Origin: Allantophomopsis cytisporea
Taxonomy: Eukaryota > Ascomycota > Leotiomycetes > Phacidiales > Phacidiaceae
Direction: 5' to 3'
Length of the DNA stretch: 64,000 nt
Assembly: GCA_024752435.1 (NCBI GenBank)
Contig: CP103035.1
Location: 2,229,465 to 2,293,464 of the forward strand
Below are positions 48,460 to 61,001 of the stretch, piece after piece (positions within the stretch are counted from its first letter, which is position 1; the number at the start of each line of letters is the position of its first letter). A model generated the notes under the pieces. That model had not been told where the DNA came from. It saw nothing but the letters and a program-made list of their open reading frames with translations, and did no database searches. The position numbers were made by a program, and so were the translations under genes.

Positions 48460-48461
48460 TA

Positions 48462-49235
48462 TGTATAGGCCCCTTATCTATATAAGGGTATCATCAAGGA
48501 GTTAGGTAATATTAACGATATATATTTCTGGTAGGAACTAAAAAATTATCACGACTGATTTCAATCGGGCTAGACATTGTATTCTTATCGCAAAGTTACC
48601 CAACCGTGCCAACGGTTGATATCTTTATAGTGAGCAGAAAAGGCCTTTGACCTAGAACAAGATGTACAGCCTTCGCTTACAACAGCAGCGCTCTTCACGG
48701 CGGCTGACTTACATCCGCAATGATAGAAAAATAGTGCTTTTACGATAGTACATAAGTTCTGTGAGTAACACAACACAACACAAGTCTAGTAAATGTGAAG
48801 ATACCGGTGCTAATCGTAAGCTAGTGTGCTCCTCTTCGAATCAATAGGTTCGGAAAGTTCCCAAAGAACCGTAATTAAGTGCTCCGAAGATCGCACGGAG
48901 ACTGTCCGAAGGATACGGAATCGTATGCAAGGGAAACTCCGCCGGCCAAGATAAAATAGGTCTTCCTCGCTGATCTTTGTCGCAGCACAAGCCAAGCTAA
49001 TATAATCTCCTCCAACCCATATTTCGTACGCTACACAAGTCAAAACTATATTGATGATACACACAATCGAGACATACATACTTTGCATACGATTAAATGT
49101 GGGGGGAGGAGAGTACTCCTGGAGATGGGATGAGTATAAGAACGTAGTAATGGATGGACATTATCACTACCATCAACACCACAGCCTCGTCTACAATTCT
49201 CACAACTTGATATCCTTCAAGTGACGTCATACCAT
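48462..49235. other. Upstream region of the amidase gene
   Basis: No gene recognised; short frames only. A possible TATA-like GAGTATAAGAAC lies about 100 nt before the amidase ATG. Confidence 0.5.
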
Positions 49236-51218
49236 ATGCGCTTCCTTCTTCTTTGCAGTACCTTTGTGCTGCGCGTGCATTCGCTTCTTCAATCGAGCAC
49301 AAGCGGTACTCTGGTTGACAATGGTGGAATATCTGTCACAGTTGGAGGGATCCCCTATTTTATTCCCACGCTGTCGACATCCTTCTTGCCACTGTCAGCT
49401 GATTTGGAAAAAACCCAGTCTGTTTATGGCTTTGTGCCCCTGACTGTCATAGAAACATCAGCATCAAACTTTACATCTACATCCTTTGAGACAACAATCT
49501 CAAATTACTCGGCTCAAGATGATGTTTTCAACCCCGGCTTCTTGGAAGGTGCGATTCATATTACTTAACCTGCTTTCTCATACTGTATACTAACTGTTGA
49601 CCTGACTAAAGTCGTATATATCTCTTCCGACGGATTTGTCAATGTCAACGTCGAACAGGCCAATCTTGATGCGTACAACACATCTTTTCTCCTGAAATCG
49701 GCGGGCACAAAGTCTTCAGTACCTCCTGGTCCCTACTTTTATCAGCTCGCTACCGAGACCCTGCATCAGGCATACCGACTATACTTGGATACCGAGCAAG
49801 CCTTCCACTGGGGTGCCATCCCTGCTACCAACAGTTCGTTTGCACAACTGCCGGTTGCCATCCCTGGTTCGTCTTCGATGACTGTTGCAGTACCCTCCCG
49901 CCTGTATTATAAAACTTCTAGCAATTTACCCCTTGCTGGTGTTCGCATTGGGATCAAGGATATCTATGATGTGAAGGGTCTCAAGACGGGCGCCGGCAAT
50001 AGAGCTTACTACGATTTGTACCCACCAGCAAGCGAAAACAGTCTGGTTGTACAACGCCTTGTAGATGCCGGTGCTATCATTGTTGGAAAGATGAAGACTG
50101 CCCAATTTGCAGCACCTGAGAATGCGAGAGATGCAATTGATTACCAGGTCCCTTTCAACCCACGCGGGGATGGATACCAAGAGGCAGGCTCGTCTTCGTC
50201 TGGTCCAGGTGCCGGGATCGCTGCATATAATTGGCTTGATCTAACCCTTGCTTCTGATACCGGCGGCTCCGTTCGCGTACCAGCTGAGGATCAAGGCGTC
50301 TATGGTAACAGACCATCTCATGGCGCTGTCAATCTTACAGGTGTATTATCACTTGCAGCAGAGTGGGATACCGCTGGGTTGTTAGCTCGTGATCCCCTTC
50401 TCTGGTCTGTAGGAGCGAAGGTAATCTATGGAGGCTTGAAGACTTTTGAATCGTACCCTAAGAAGATTCAAGTCTACTCCTTTCCCGATGCTAATGCAGC
50501 TACAATTTCTGAGGAGGACAGTATTCATCTGAAATTCTTGAGCAATCTTACAGAGTTTCTGTCAGCAAATGTATCGACTGTTAACTACACTGCGCTTTGG
50601 GAAGAGACCCATCCTCAAAATACTACAAGCTCCCTCGACGATCTTCTACAATATGTATGGGTTACTCCTTGCGCTCATGAACAGGCAGAACTTGTTCGTG
50701 ACTCTTTCTATGCAGATTACAGTGCCAAATACAACAATCGGACTCCATATATCAACCCTTCAACACGGTCTACATGGGAATTTTCAGACTCCCATCCTGA
50801 ACTCACCGTTGCTGACGCTGTTGCAAACCAGACCATCTTCAAAAACTGGTGGGACGTTACAATTAACCCAGGCAACAATCAAACTTGTTCGGACAGCATA
50901 TTGCTTTTCGTAGCAAAAGATGCCACTCCCGCTTACAGAGACACTCCTGGTGCTTACACAACTGCGCTTGACTATTTCGCAGCCTCATTTGTGAGTGTTT
51001 TCCTTGAGGCGCCAGAATACGTCCTCCCAATTGGAGAAGTGCCATACAATAGCACGGTTACTCTTCACAAGGAGGTGTTGCCTGTTACTGTAAACATCAT
51101 GGCCGCCAAAGGATGTGACGGTATGCTTTTCAACTTGGTTGAAGATTTGAATGCTGCCGGTATATTGTCAGCTGTTCAGGCCGGTGGAACGATTGAGGGT
51201 GGTCAGATTTATCTTTAA
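49236..51218 (+). CDS. Secreted amidase (amidase-signature family)
   Basis: Hydrolyses an amide to an acid and ammonia. Two exons, 49236-49548 and 49612-51218 (63 nt intron), 639 residues. The ATG at 49236 opens a signal peptide (MRFLLLCSTFVLRVHSLL). An N-terminal domain of about 170 residues (GGIPYFIPTLS..; AYRLYLDTEQAFHWG) precedes the amidase core and resembles the extra domain found in front of secreted fungal amidases. Catalytic Ser-cisSer-Lys is complete: K219 (GIKDIYDVKG), S299 (EAGSSSSGPGAG) and S323 (SDTGGSVRVPA), with the standard 24-residue Ser-Ser spacing. Several Asn-X-Ser/Thr sites fit secretion. Convergent with the class II aldolase. Confidence 0.92.
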
Positions 51219-51746
51219 TATACTCGAATGATAGATATAGAAGGTTTCATACTCAAGTTTGAGTGGACCATTCATATATGCGAATAAAGCTGCCCCGTCT
51301 GACTTTCCCGCCCGTAACTCTATGACAATCCATTCCCGTGATGTCCTGATCCCATGGTAACGATATGTTACTATCTATCAGTACACATTTGGCTGTTCTC
51401 CTACCTCACTTCAAACATAAACACGGGTGGTTAACCACAAATAGAATTGCTTGTTCTTGAAAATTACTATATGTTTTGGCTATACATGTTCTACGCTCAA
51501 TACTTTTAAAAGGGCAATACACTATTCGTTATCAATGCAAGAGTTAACGACGTAAATATAATGCTACGCTATGAATGACGTTATAACAACTAAGACGCAA
51601 TCATATGTAAAGCGAAAAAATTTCACTTGAACCACATAATCTAAGTGATTCTTTCACAATACACATTGCAGGTCTAACAGAAGTGTGCAACTCATACATT
51701 GACTTCCCTATCAAGTCGTGAAATTGATTGAGTACAAACAATGCTC
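51219..51746. other. Convergent intergenic region
   Basis: Between amidase and aldolase 3' ends. No gene or repeat seen. Confidence 0.65.
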
Positions 51747-52763
51747 TTAATTTCTATAAGAACTATCTACCTTGTCCAACCAGCGCATGTATGCAGAAAG
51801 CTCTTTTAATCCGTACTCAGCTCCGGAAATTTGGGTGTGCTGCATATGTTCAAATGTTTTTTCGATGTGCTTGCGCTCTGGTATGATGAGATTCGCTACG
51901 TCTCCTACTGCGCATGCGGATGCGTGTGACTGTATCTCTGCCGCCTTCAATAAATCATACATCAGGAACCATGCAGCCCCTACTGAAGCCCCACACGTGA
52001 TAATGCCGTGATTGCGTAGGAATAGGACATTTTTGTCACCAAGGTCCTCCCCAAGGCTCTTTTGTTCCTCCTTGTCTACCACGATGCCGTTGTAGCCATG
52101 ATACGCCACCGGGCCAACTTGGTGACTTGTTTGTGTGAGCTCGAGATAGCCTTGCTTGACCGCAGAGATACCAGCTGCCGGAGGGTGGTGACAGTGCATA
52201 ACACTGCGAAGATCTGGTCGTGTACGATGGATAGCGCTATGAATGATAAATCCAGGCTGATTGATGCCGAATGCATCCCCCGTGACTCCAGGATTCTTAA
52301 TACTTCCGTCGTATGAAACCTTAACCAGACTGCTTGCTGTTATCTCTCCGTATTTGAGACCGAAAGGATTGATGAGGAAGGACTCGTCGCCGTTGGGCTC
52401 GATGACCTTCGCACTTAGGTGATTGTAGATGTTTTCATTCCACCCAGCAAGCTCGAACAACCGATAGGTAGCAGCCAACTCAATGCGGGTCTTTGCCTCT
52501 TCTTCTGGAACTTCCCTCAGAATCGACTTTGCAAGCATGGCGCTCACTTTGGCAGAACTGAATCGTTCGTCTGGCACATAATTGCTTGGATCAAATGCGC
52601 TTGTGCTCGCCCACCGATGGTCTGGTCCGTATTCACCAAATCCAATCGTCTTTGGCGACCTTGGTTTTTTTATAAAAGAGGCAATAAGAGCTCTGGATTG
52701 CCTTGAAACGAACATTATGATAGCTGCAGAAGATAGGGTCAAGTGTTTGAAGTGAAAAGCCAA
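51747..52763 (-). CDS. Class II aldolase/adducin-domain protein
   Basis: Single exon, 338 residues. The core runs from about residue 85 to 310: ELAATYRLFELAGWNENIYNH, INPFGLKYGEITASSL, MHCHHPPAAG (zinc-binding histidines), and LRNHGIITCG (third zinc histidine). Class II aldolases cleave or form C-C bonds of hydroxy-keto compounds using a metal ion; adducin-like members may lack catalysis, but here the His cluster is intact. The first 65 residues are basic and Ser rich (SRQSRALIASFIKKPRS) and could be a mitochondrial presequence; an in-frame ATG at residue 17 is an alternative start. The exact substrate is unknown. Confidence 0.9.
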   Translation of the reverse strand: MAFHFKHLTLSSAAIIMFVSRQSRALIASFIKKPRSPKTIGFGEYGPDHRWASTSAFDPSNYVPDERFSSAKVSAMLAKSILREVPEEEAKTRIELAATYRLFELAGWNENIYNHLSAKVIEPNGDESFLINPFGLKYGEITASSLVKVSYDGSIKNPGVTGDAFGINQPGFIIHSAIHRTRPDLRSVMHCHHPPAAGISAVKQGYLELTQTSHQVGPVAYHGYNGIVVDKEEQKSLGEDLGDKNVLFLRNHGIITCGASVGAAWFLMYDLLKAAEIQSHASACAVGDVANLIIPERKHIEKTFEHMQHTQISGAEYGLKELSAYMRWLDKVDSSYRN

Positions 52764-53427
52764 CAGCGTACGTTTCAGAAAGCCGAGAAAGGAATGACAC
52801 TGACAGAGCTCCTCACGACATCAGGGCGCTTATGTACTTGGTCGAACCAAACATGAGAATAACTCGAGTAGATATGATGTAAGGTATGATGCAAGTGTAT
52901 GGTCTCGCACGGCTAAGCGGTCGATTCACTATTGATGTATAACATTGACAATAGATCAAGCTAACTACGATCATTATAGGGCATGAAAAGTTAGTAGTGC
53001 GCTTAAGTCGAAAGATCTGTGGTTGAAGAGCTACATCCGTTTTCAGTTGGTGCATGTGGAAGCAGAATTCCGCACCTCTTTTGGTGTTTTACGCTTTTGC
53101 TTATTGTGCACGCCGGCTGAAACCCGAAGCTGGTATCGTACTACGTTCTACATACAGAATTCAAAATGTGTACAAGCATGAGCAAGAAACGATAGTAGCA
53201 CATTGAGATAGCTGGCCTAGAGCTTGCACGGATTTTGTGATTTTCTTCTTTTACACAAACCACGGATTCAGGGTGACATCAATCGGACTTTGGACGTGGA
53301 CTTGCAATCGGACGAGAGCGTACGCATGTGTAATGCTACAAGACATACTAACTTTGCTTGCAAAATCATCTAGGAATGATTCCGGCTGTCTTATGATTTC
53401 AACCTATAAAAGGGGCGTTTTCTTGTT
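52764..53427. other. Upstream region of the aldolase, no gene
   Basis: No supported gene. Right edge of the normal-composition island. Confidence 0.55.
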
Positions 53428-53550
53428 GCGGCTCACATGTACCCGCAGTGATAAGCGATAATAGTGCCATAATAGCGGCGTTTTCTCGCGGCGCAGTGAT
53501 AGGAAGTAATGCGGCTCACTTGTACCCGCAGTGATAAGCGATAATAGTGC
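53428..53550. repeat. 40 bp direct repeat pair
   Basis: A 40 bp stretch starting GCGGCTCAC and containing CCCGCAGTGATAAGCGATAA occurs at 53428-53467 and 53511-53550 with one mismatch. Between them lies a partial third copy (GGCGTTTTCTCGCGGCGCAGTGATA). Confidence 0.85.
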
Positions 53551-54579
53551 TATGATGTTCTGTACGTGAGGCGCGACACAGCTAAGTAATGTATGGTCAA
53601 CTTACGAAGATGCCAGGCACAATAGTGGCGGAACTGTATATTGTGATTCCGTACCTGTAAAACTGAAGTTATAACGAGTTGTATGGGAGACTCGGGTGCA
53701 AACATTGTACCATCAACTTAAACTATCATAACTTCTACGATGAATTATAGCCATTGTTTCAATCCTCGAAGTGGTCTTGCATGAAAACTTCGCAAAGGTG
53801 CCACAAGCACGCTTGAGCTCTCAAGCCCTTATTGAACACTACCTGTTATTCCGAATTGGATGCATAGTATATCTGGTTCTTTGACCTGCTATCTGTTCGC
53901 TTCTTCTACACTAGCTCACCGCCTACGATATCGAGTCACCGCTTCCAAATCTATATATATGCTTAAAACAGTTACTTACTGCCTTTATTGTAGGCAGTAT
54001 AATAGACCTACATGCACGTCGTGTATACATATACTAATAGGAGGAAGGTTGTATATAGTATTAGATGTAGATATACTTATACTATATATCAATATAGATA
54101 CTTCATCGTTTTAAGACATCTTTACTCTAAGCTTGTTAGCTAGCTTTGAACTATTCTACTATAATACTAAGTATAGCGTTTTAATATATAAAGCTTGCTA
54201 GTATGTTTTACTCCTACTACCAAGCTACTCCTTCTATACCTACTTTAAAACAGTTTACTAAGACGATATTACTTATACTTAGTATAAGTCGATCTATACA
54301 GCTCTTTTAAAGCTAGGGAATACTATCGACTTTACAACTCCTTAGTATATCTAAAGAAACAAGTACTCTATACAAACTTGCTTAATACTTTACTTAAAGC
54401 TCTATAGAAACAAGCTCTAGTATAGCTACTACCTAGAAGTAGAAACAGCTTATATCTATTGTACTAACAAACTTATACGAATCTATTTACAAAAGGCCTA
54501 TAGTTTTAAATACTTAACTAGTTGCCCAACTATTAGACTGAAGAAGGAAATAGACTTTGATATATTTATAGTTGCCTAC
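53551..54579. other. Island edge passing into AT-rich RIP block
   Basis: Composition turns AT-rich at about 53940. From about 54120 to 54580 one plus frame reads with few stops other than TAG and TAA (VYLKKQVLYTNLLNTLLKAL), suggesting RIP-altered coding sequence of an unidentified older element into which the gypsy element inserted. Confidence 0.5.
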
Positions 54580-54584
54580 TAAAC
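54580..54584. repeat. Target-site duplication TAAAC, left
   Basis: TAAAC precedes the 5' LTR and is repeated at 61425-61429 right after the 3' LTR. Confidence 0.85.
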
Positions 54585-55007
54585 TATTACAGCCTTGTAC
54601 TACAACCTACAATTATAACAAATATAAGAAGCTGTAACAAGGTTATATATTAAGAATTACAGGATAGTATAGTTATATAATAGAACTATATATATAAAAA
54701 GGAATTGTATATTCCCCTATAGAACTATACAGTTCTCTAAAGATAGATATAGTTCTCTAGAGCAAGAAGCAACTATATAGATCTTTGTATTTCCTTAGTA
54801 GATAGGAGCTTTATACTCAACTTCAATCAATACTTTGTTACCTACCTTTGTCTATACCTTTGCCAGAGTATTAAGTTATATACTTCGATACCAACAGCAA
54901 CTACTTAGTCTTATTAGAGAGCTTCTACCTCTTTGTATATCGTGCTAGTATATACAACTACTAAGAAGCTTGTACTTTGCTACCTACCTAGCAACAAAGA
55001 CGTAATA
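54585..55007 (+). repeat. 5' LTR of element 2
   Basis: 423 bp, from TATTACAGCC to GACGTAATA, the RIP-altered form of TGTTAC..GTAACA. Confidence 0.9.
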
Positions 55008-55049
55008 TATTGAGTACTACTATAAAAAGACCGGCTTATATTATATAAG

Positions 55050-56000
55050 ATATCTACTACCAACAATACTTTGAAGGCTATACCAAGGCCAACACCTACT
55101 ACAACAACTACCTTTAGATTAGTTGTAGGAAGAATACAGTATATAGCTACTACTATTAAGATCTATATACTAGATATATTTAGTAGAAAATGTAAAAAGC
55201 TCAAGAGCTTCTTAACCTAGTTAGATCTATATTTCAGATTCAACATAGATTAGTTCCTTATACCCAAAGATATAGTACTCTATATATCTTTTTATATAAG
55301 AGGACCTGTATTCGATTGGTTCGAAACCTATATACGAGACTTCTTAGACAATTGCAATAGCATAGGAGATATAAAACCAGAAATACAAGCTATCTTCAGT
55401 AATTACAAAGAATTCCGTCAAAAGATTAAACGGACTTTCAAAGATATCGACGAAGAATGTACTGCTAAGCGATACTTGCAGAACCTAACCTAGAAAGGAT
55501 TAGCTGCCAATTATACCGCAGAATTCTAATAGTATTCTACTTGTACTAAATAGAATAACGACGTACTTATAGTATAGTTCTACAAGGGACTAAAAGAATT
55601 AGTTAAAGACGATATAGTACAAGGCAATCGACCTAATAACCTCCAGACTATAATTGAGACTGCTATATACATCGACAATCGCTAGTATAAGTATAGCCTA
55701 GAAAAGAAAGGTAGCTATCGAGGATCTACTTACTATAGCAAACCCAAGTACTAACAGTATACTTAGAAACTATATTACAGACCTATACCTATAGAGTTGG
55801 ACGCAACTCACCAGATAGTCAAGAAAGGACTACTTTTGCTACAAGATAGAGATTACTATATAAAGAATAACCTATATCTATATTGTAGAACCCTAGGATA
55901 TAAAGTACAAGAATACAAGAAAGCATCAAGGAAGAATTTATCCAACAAAGGATTCAATCGAGGGAAACCAAGATACTTTAATGCGACATTTTAAGAAATA
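55050..56000 (+). pseudogene. gag: gag of element 2, RIP-broken
   Basis: Same domain order as element 1: capsid-like FDWFETYIRDFL and FRQKIKRTFKDID, then FYKGLKELVKDDI, and a zinc-knuckle remnant LYCRTLGYKVQEYKK at about 55880-55925, here with one more cysteine kept than in element 1. Multiple TAG and TAA codons interrupt the frame. Confidence 0.85.
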
Positions 56001-56999
56001 CCCGAGCTCAAGGAACTAAGAAGCCTAGCAATACTGGATTATAAAACAGAATTCTAGACAAAATGTTATAAAGACGACTATAGTATCTACCTACCAAACA
56101 AGAAACATACTAGATACTTCCCTAGTCAATAGAAAATATATAGACGTAGAAATGTATCTACCGACGACGAACCTAACGTAATTAGCTACTACGACGAGTA
56201 TACTAATACCGATAGCAGATTGCCTAGTCCCGGTAACTAAAATAGTTGGACTATAGTAGAGCTAGACGATATAGTTGTAGTTAAAGGACAAAAACCCGAC
56301 GAAGGGCTTAAAACTACTACAAGCCTTAAAGTACTTGATCTAGAGAGACAAGCAATACACTGAGATCTATACTACTTAGAATACAAGTAGAAAGTATACC
56401 TAATATACTATATTAACAAACTCGTATACAAACAACTCGAGACAGCCCAATTAAGACTCGAGGGAATATTGATGACTTCTAGTAATAATCAAGACAATCT
56501 ACCCAAATCTTAATAGGCAGGACATTAGAAACTCTATTAGAGGAACTATAACCTAACACCTATATATAGTGTATATACCAAACAAAAACAACAAGAAGAT
56601 ACTTTAATCTAACAGGATATTGATATAGTAGTCTAGAAACGCTGCCAACAACGTAAAAAAGAAGGTCGACAACATTGCAAATATAGTTAACCTATGCTTC
56701 GACTCTTAACAGATAACGAATAGGAGAATATAGGGGAACTACTTACCAACTCAAAAGAAAAGGAAGTAGAAGACTAGTAGGGTACATTAGAAATAGAACA
56801 ACTAGTATAAGAACGACTAGACTAGAAAGAAAAAGAACGCCGCGAATACAGTAACCTCTAAGAAGATTCGGAAAACTAGATAGTTTTCTTAACTACAGGC
56901 TAGTTAGAGAACCTAATCTAAAGCCTCCCCCTCTACAAGTAGAAAAGGTTTATTTGTACAGAACGTAGTATACAGTATATTTAAACGTCCAAGTACAGA
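56001..56999 (+). pseudogene. gag-pol spacer region of element 2
   Basis: Counterpart of 15045-16049: an acidic, Glu/Lys-rich reading frame with frequent TAG; no catalytic motif. Confidence 0.6.
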
Positions 57000-59900
57000 T
57001 AAACGGATACTATACTAAAGCTATAGTAGATTCAGGTACATCAGGGAATTTTGTATCTACGAAATTTGTAAGGAAATACAACCTACCTACAAGGAAATAT
57101 ACAAACCTATATCAACTGTACCTAGTTGATAGAAACCTTATATCTAATAGATAAGTACGAGAGCAAATATACCCTCTACTATTCCTTGTATACAATTATC
57201 ACGAAGAACTAGTGTTAAACATCATTACGATCCCGCGTTACGATATTATCCTAGGACTCCTATAGTTGAAGAAATATAACCCGAAAATTGATTAGAATAT
57301 GTATACAGTCAATCTAGGAAATTGCAAATGCGATGTGCCATTTGAATTACGACGACCTATTATAATCAATGCAATCGATTATAAAGATTTGCAGGAAATT
57401 CGCAAAAACAACCCTTTACCTATGCTATACGCTATAGAAGGGGTAATACTCCCGAACGAGTATAGGGAATTTAAGAAGCTCTTTAGCAAGGAAGAAGCTA
57501 AGACTAAGCTGCCGGAATACTAGCCTTAGGATTACAAGATACTACTTATACTAGGGAAACAACCTACCTTCAAACCAATTTATTCTATGTCTGAACAAGA
57601 ACTTAGAATCCTAAAGGAATATATCGATGATATATTAAAGAAAGGTTACATTCGACTATCAACCTTATTAGTAGGATACCTAGCCCTCTTTGTACTAAAG
57701 AAAGATAGAACAGACCAACTATACATCGATTACCGACAACTCAATAGTATTACTATCAAGAACCGATATACGTTGCTACTCATTTTAAAGTTGCACGACC
57801 GATTTCGAGGAGCTAAGTTCTTTACTAAGTTAGACCTCTAAGGAGTATATAATCTAGTACGTATAAAGGAAGGTAAAGAATAGAAAACAGCATTTAGAAT
57901 ACGCTATAGGCATTTCGAATATTTGGTAATGCTATTTGGCTTAACTAATGCCCCTACAACTTTTCAAGCGCTAATTAACTAGATACTATATAAATATTTG
58001 GATGTATTCGTAGTAGCTTATCTAGATGACATCCTTGTATACTCTAATACCGAAGAAGAGTATATTAAGTATATCAAACTTATACTTATAGTACTTCAGA
58101 AACGTTACCTGTATCTGAAACTAGAAAAGTACGAGTTTTACCAGCAGTTAGTTGGATTCTTAGGTTATATAATAACTACCGAAGGAATCTAGATGGACGA
58201 TTCTAAAGTACAAGCAGTTTACAAATAGCCGATACCAAACTCTGTCAAAGAAGTACAATCCTTCTTTAGATTCGCCAATTTCTACCGAAGATTCATCAAA
58301 GGATATTCAAGTATTATAGTACTAATTTCGGAATTAACAAAGAAGGACTAAGCCTTCAAATAGACTGATGAAGCTCAACGAGCTTTCGAGAAACTCAAAG
58401 AGAGTTTTACAACTGCACCTATATTAAAGAACTTCGACTCTAAAGTCTTTATAGTAGTAGAAACAGATTCTTCCAATTATATAATCGGGGTAGTACTAAG
58501 TCAACCAGATGAAAACAAGAAGCTTCGACCTATTGCTTTCTTCTCTTGTAAATTGACTTTAGCCGAGTTGAACTATAAGATCTACAATAAGGAATTGTTA
58601 GCAATCGTTGCTGTATTTTAAGAATAGAGAGTTTACCTAGAAGGACCTAAGTATAAAGTAGCAGTAATTATAGACTACAAGAATCTGCTATACTTTACAA
58701 CTACAAAGGTATTAAACAAACGACAAGTACAGTAGTCAGAATTTATAGCCAGGTACAATTTCAAAATTACCTACTGTAAAAAATCCGAAAACGCTAAAGC
58801 CGATGTACTTAGTCGACGTACAAACTATATATAGAACAAGGAACTAGTATTACACGCTATATTTCAAAATAACGGAGACAATCTAACGTATAACTACCTA
58901 GAGTTAAACGCTACGATGCAAGTTGAAGACCTAGATATACTCTAAAGAATTCGACAAGTATATACTACAGATACTATAGTACAACGTATTATAAGAAACC
59001 CCAATAAACACCTAAGAATTACAGTAATACCAAGCCGGACACTATTGTTTAAAGGACTAGTCTATATCCCTGCGCCCCTACAGAAATAGTTAGTCAAAGA
59101 ACAACATAAATTACTAGTATATAGACACTAAAGAATAGGCAAGACGTTAGAACGTCTGACTAGAATATACTACTTCCTAGGAATAAAGAACCAAGTAGAG
59201 AAAGTTATAAGGGAATGTAATATTTGCTCTAGGAACAAAGTCAATCGATACATACTTTACAAACAGCTAAAATTACTAGTAGTACCAAAGGAAGTATAGA
59301 AATCTATAGCTCTAGATTTTATCGTCAAACTACTACTTTTGAAGGAACTACTTACAAAAGTAGAATACGATTCGATTATAGTTATTACCGATAGAATAAT
59401 AAAATATAGATACTTTATACTATATAAAGAATCTAGTACCGCAGAAGACTTAGTATATACTTTTTTAAAAACAATTATCAGCAATTATAGTATACTAGAT
59501 GAAATAATATCCGACTAAGACAAGCTGTTTACCTCGAACTTCTAGAAGTCTTTAATGAGCTAGTTAGAAACCAACTATAAGCTCTCGACAGCTTACCACC
59601 TACAAATAGACGGATAAACCGAACGACTCAACTAAACGCTAGAATAGTACTTCTGCTGTTATATAAACTACAAACAAAATAATTAGGTACGACTATTACC
59701 CCTTGTACAATTTGTATATAATAGTGCAACTACAGAAACTACGAAAGTTTTACTATTCTACGCCAACTATAGACTAGAACCAGAAGCGTATTATTTACCC
59801 CGAGAAATATAGGTACTTGTAGAAGCAGTACAAATACAAGTTGCAGAACTTAAAGTACTCTACAAACAACTAGCTAAGGATATCGAGTTTTTCAACCAAC

Positions 59901-60380
59901 AGTTAGCAAGTTATTAAAATAAAAAAAGGATAGAAGGACCTACTTTTTCAGAGGGAGACAAAGTCTACCTTATATACAGAAACATTAAGACAACCAAACC
60001 AAGCAACAAGTTAGACAATGTTAAAATCGGACTATTTAAGATTTTGAAGAAAATTAGTTCAGTCAACTACAAACTCTAGCTACTAGCAAGTATAAAAATA
60101 TACCCTATATTCTATATATTTCTACTAGAACTAGTACTACAGAATATATGCTATATATACTACCCAGACCTATCCTAAGAAAACGAAAACACTAAATACA
60201 TCGTCGAAGAAATCTTAGACTGCAAATAGGTTAACAACCAACTTCGATATTTAGTTAAATAAGAAGGTTATAATAACTTAGACAATATATAAAAACCTAC
60301 CGAAAACTTCAACCTTGAAACATTAGAAGATTACTATTCGGAACATCCAATCCCTCTTAGAAGGAAGGAGATACCGCCGC
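57000..60380 (+). pseudogene. pol: pol of element 2, RIP-broken
   Basis: Protease IVDSGTSGNF at about 57025; reverse transcriptase DYRQLNSITIKNRY at about 57728 and AYLDDILVY at about 58017; RNase H VVETDSSNY at about 58457; integrase zinc region at about 59125-59240 and core ALDFIVK, TEY-type C-terminal pieces through 59900; chromodomain YIVEEILDCK..LRYLVK at about 60200-60340. More than twenty in-frame stops, mostly TAG at Trp or Gln codons, with almost no indels relative to element 1. Confidence 0.92.
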
Positions 60381-61001
60381 GAAGAAGTCGCCTTCAAACG
60401 AGAGGTTAAAGCTAGGGTCGGTAGTAGCAAACGGGTTGGCTCTAGTATAAGTATTACGTTCTACCTCTGCTTTTTCTTCTGCTTCTTTTCTTTCTTTTTC
60501 TTCTATAGCTTTAAGTTCGTCAAGCGTAGCTAGCCTACAACAAAGTATTTTACTACTACATTTCTTTAGTAACAACTGTTGTTTCTTAAGTCGAAGAATA
60601 TATGCTATTAGCTCTTGTTGCTAATTAAAGGTAGTAGCCTCTTCTATAGCAAGCCTATCCTCCTCTTTCTTTAGTCTCTCCTAGTTAGCAGTAGAAAGAC
60701 TAGCTAGATTACAACGAACATTGGATTTAATATACTCTACATACTACCGAGAATTAGGAGATGCGATACATCTCAGCTTGTTTTTAATACAGCGAGTATA
60801 CAATAATATATTAGAACCATTTCTAGTAATATACTTAGTAAGGGCGATACATTCTTTAACTTTCAAATGATTTGGAGAAGGTATGTTGAAGACAAAAGGC
60901 TATAATGCTATTAAAGGTAGGAAAAGCCCTGCTTAAGTAGTATTAGGTCTACCTAGTCGCTTATTAGGTCAAAAAGACTTGACCAATAAAAAAAGACCTT
61001 G
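60381..61001 (+). other. Element 2 non-coding 3' region
   Basis: Longer and partly different from the matching region of element 1 (extra sequence at about 60570-60800). A purine-rich run (AATAAAAAAAGACC) precedes the LTR. Confidence 0.5.
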
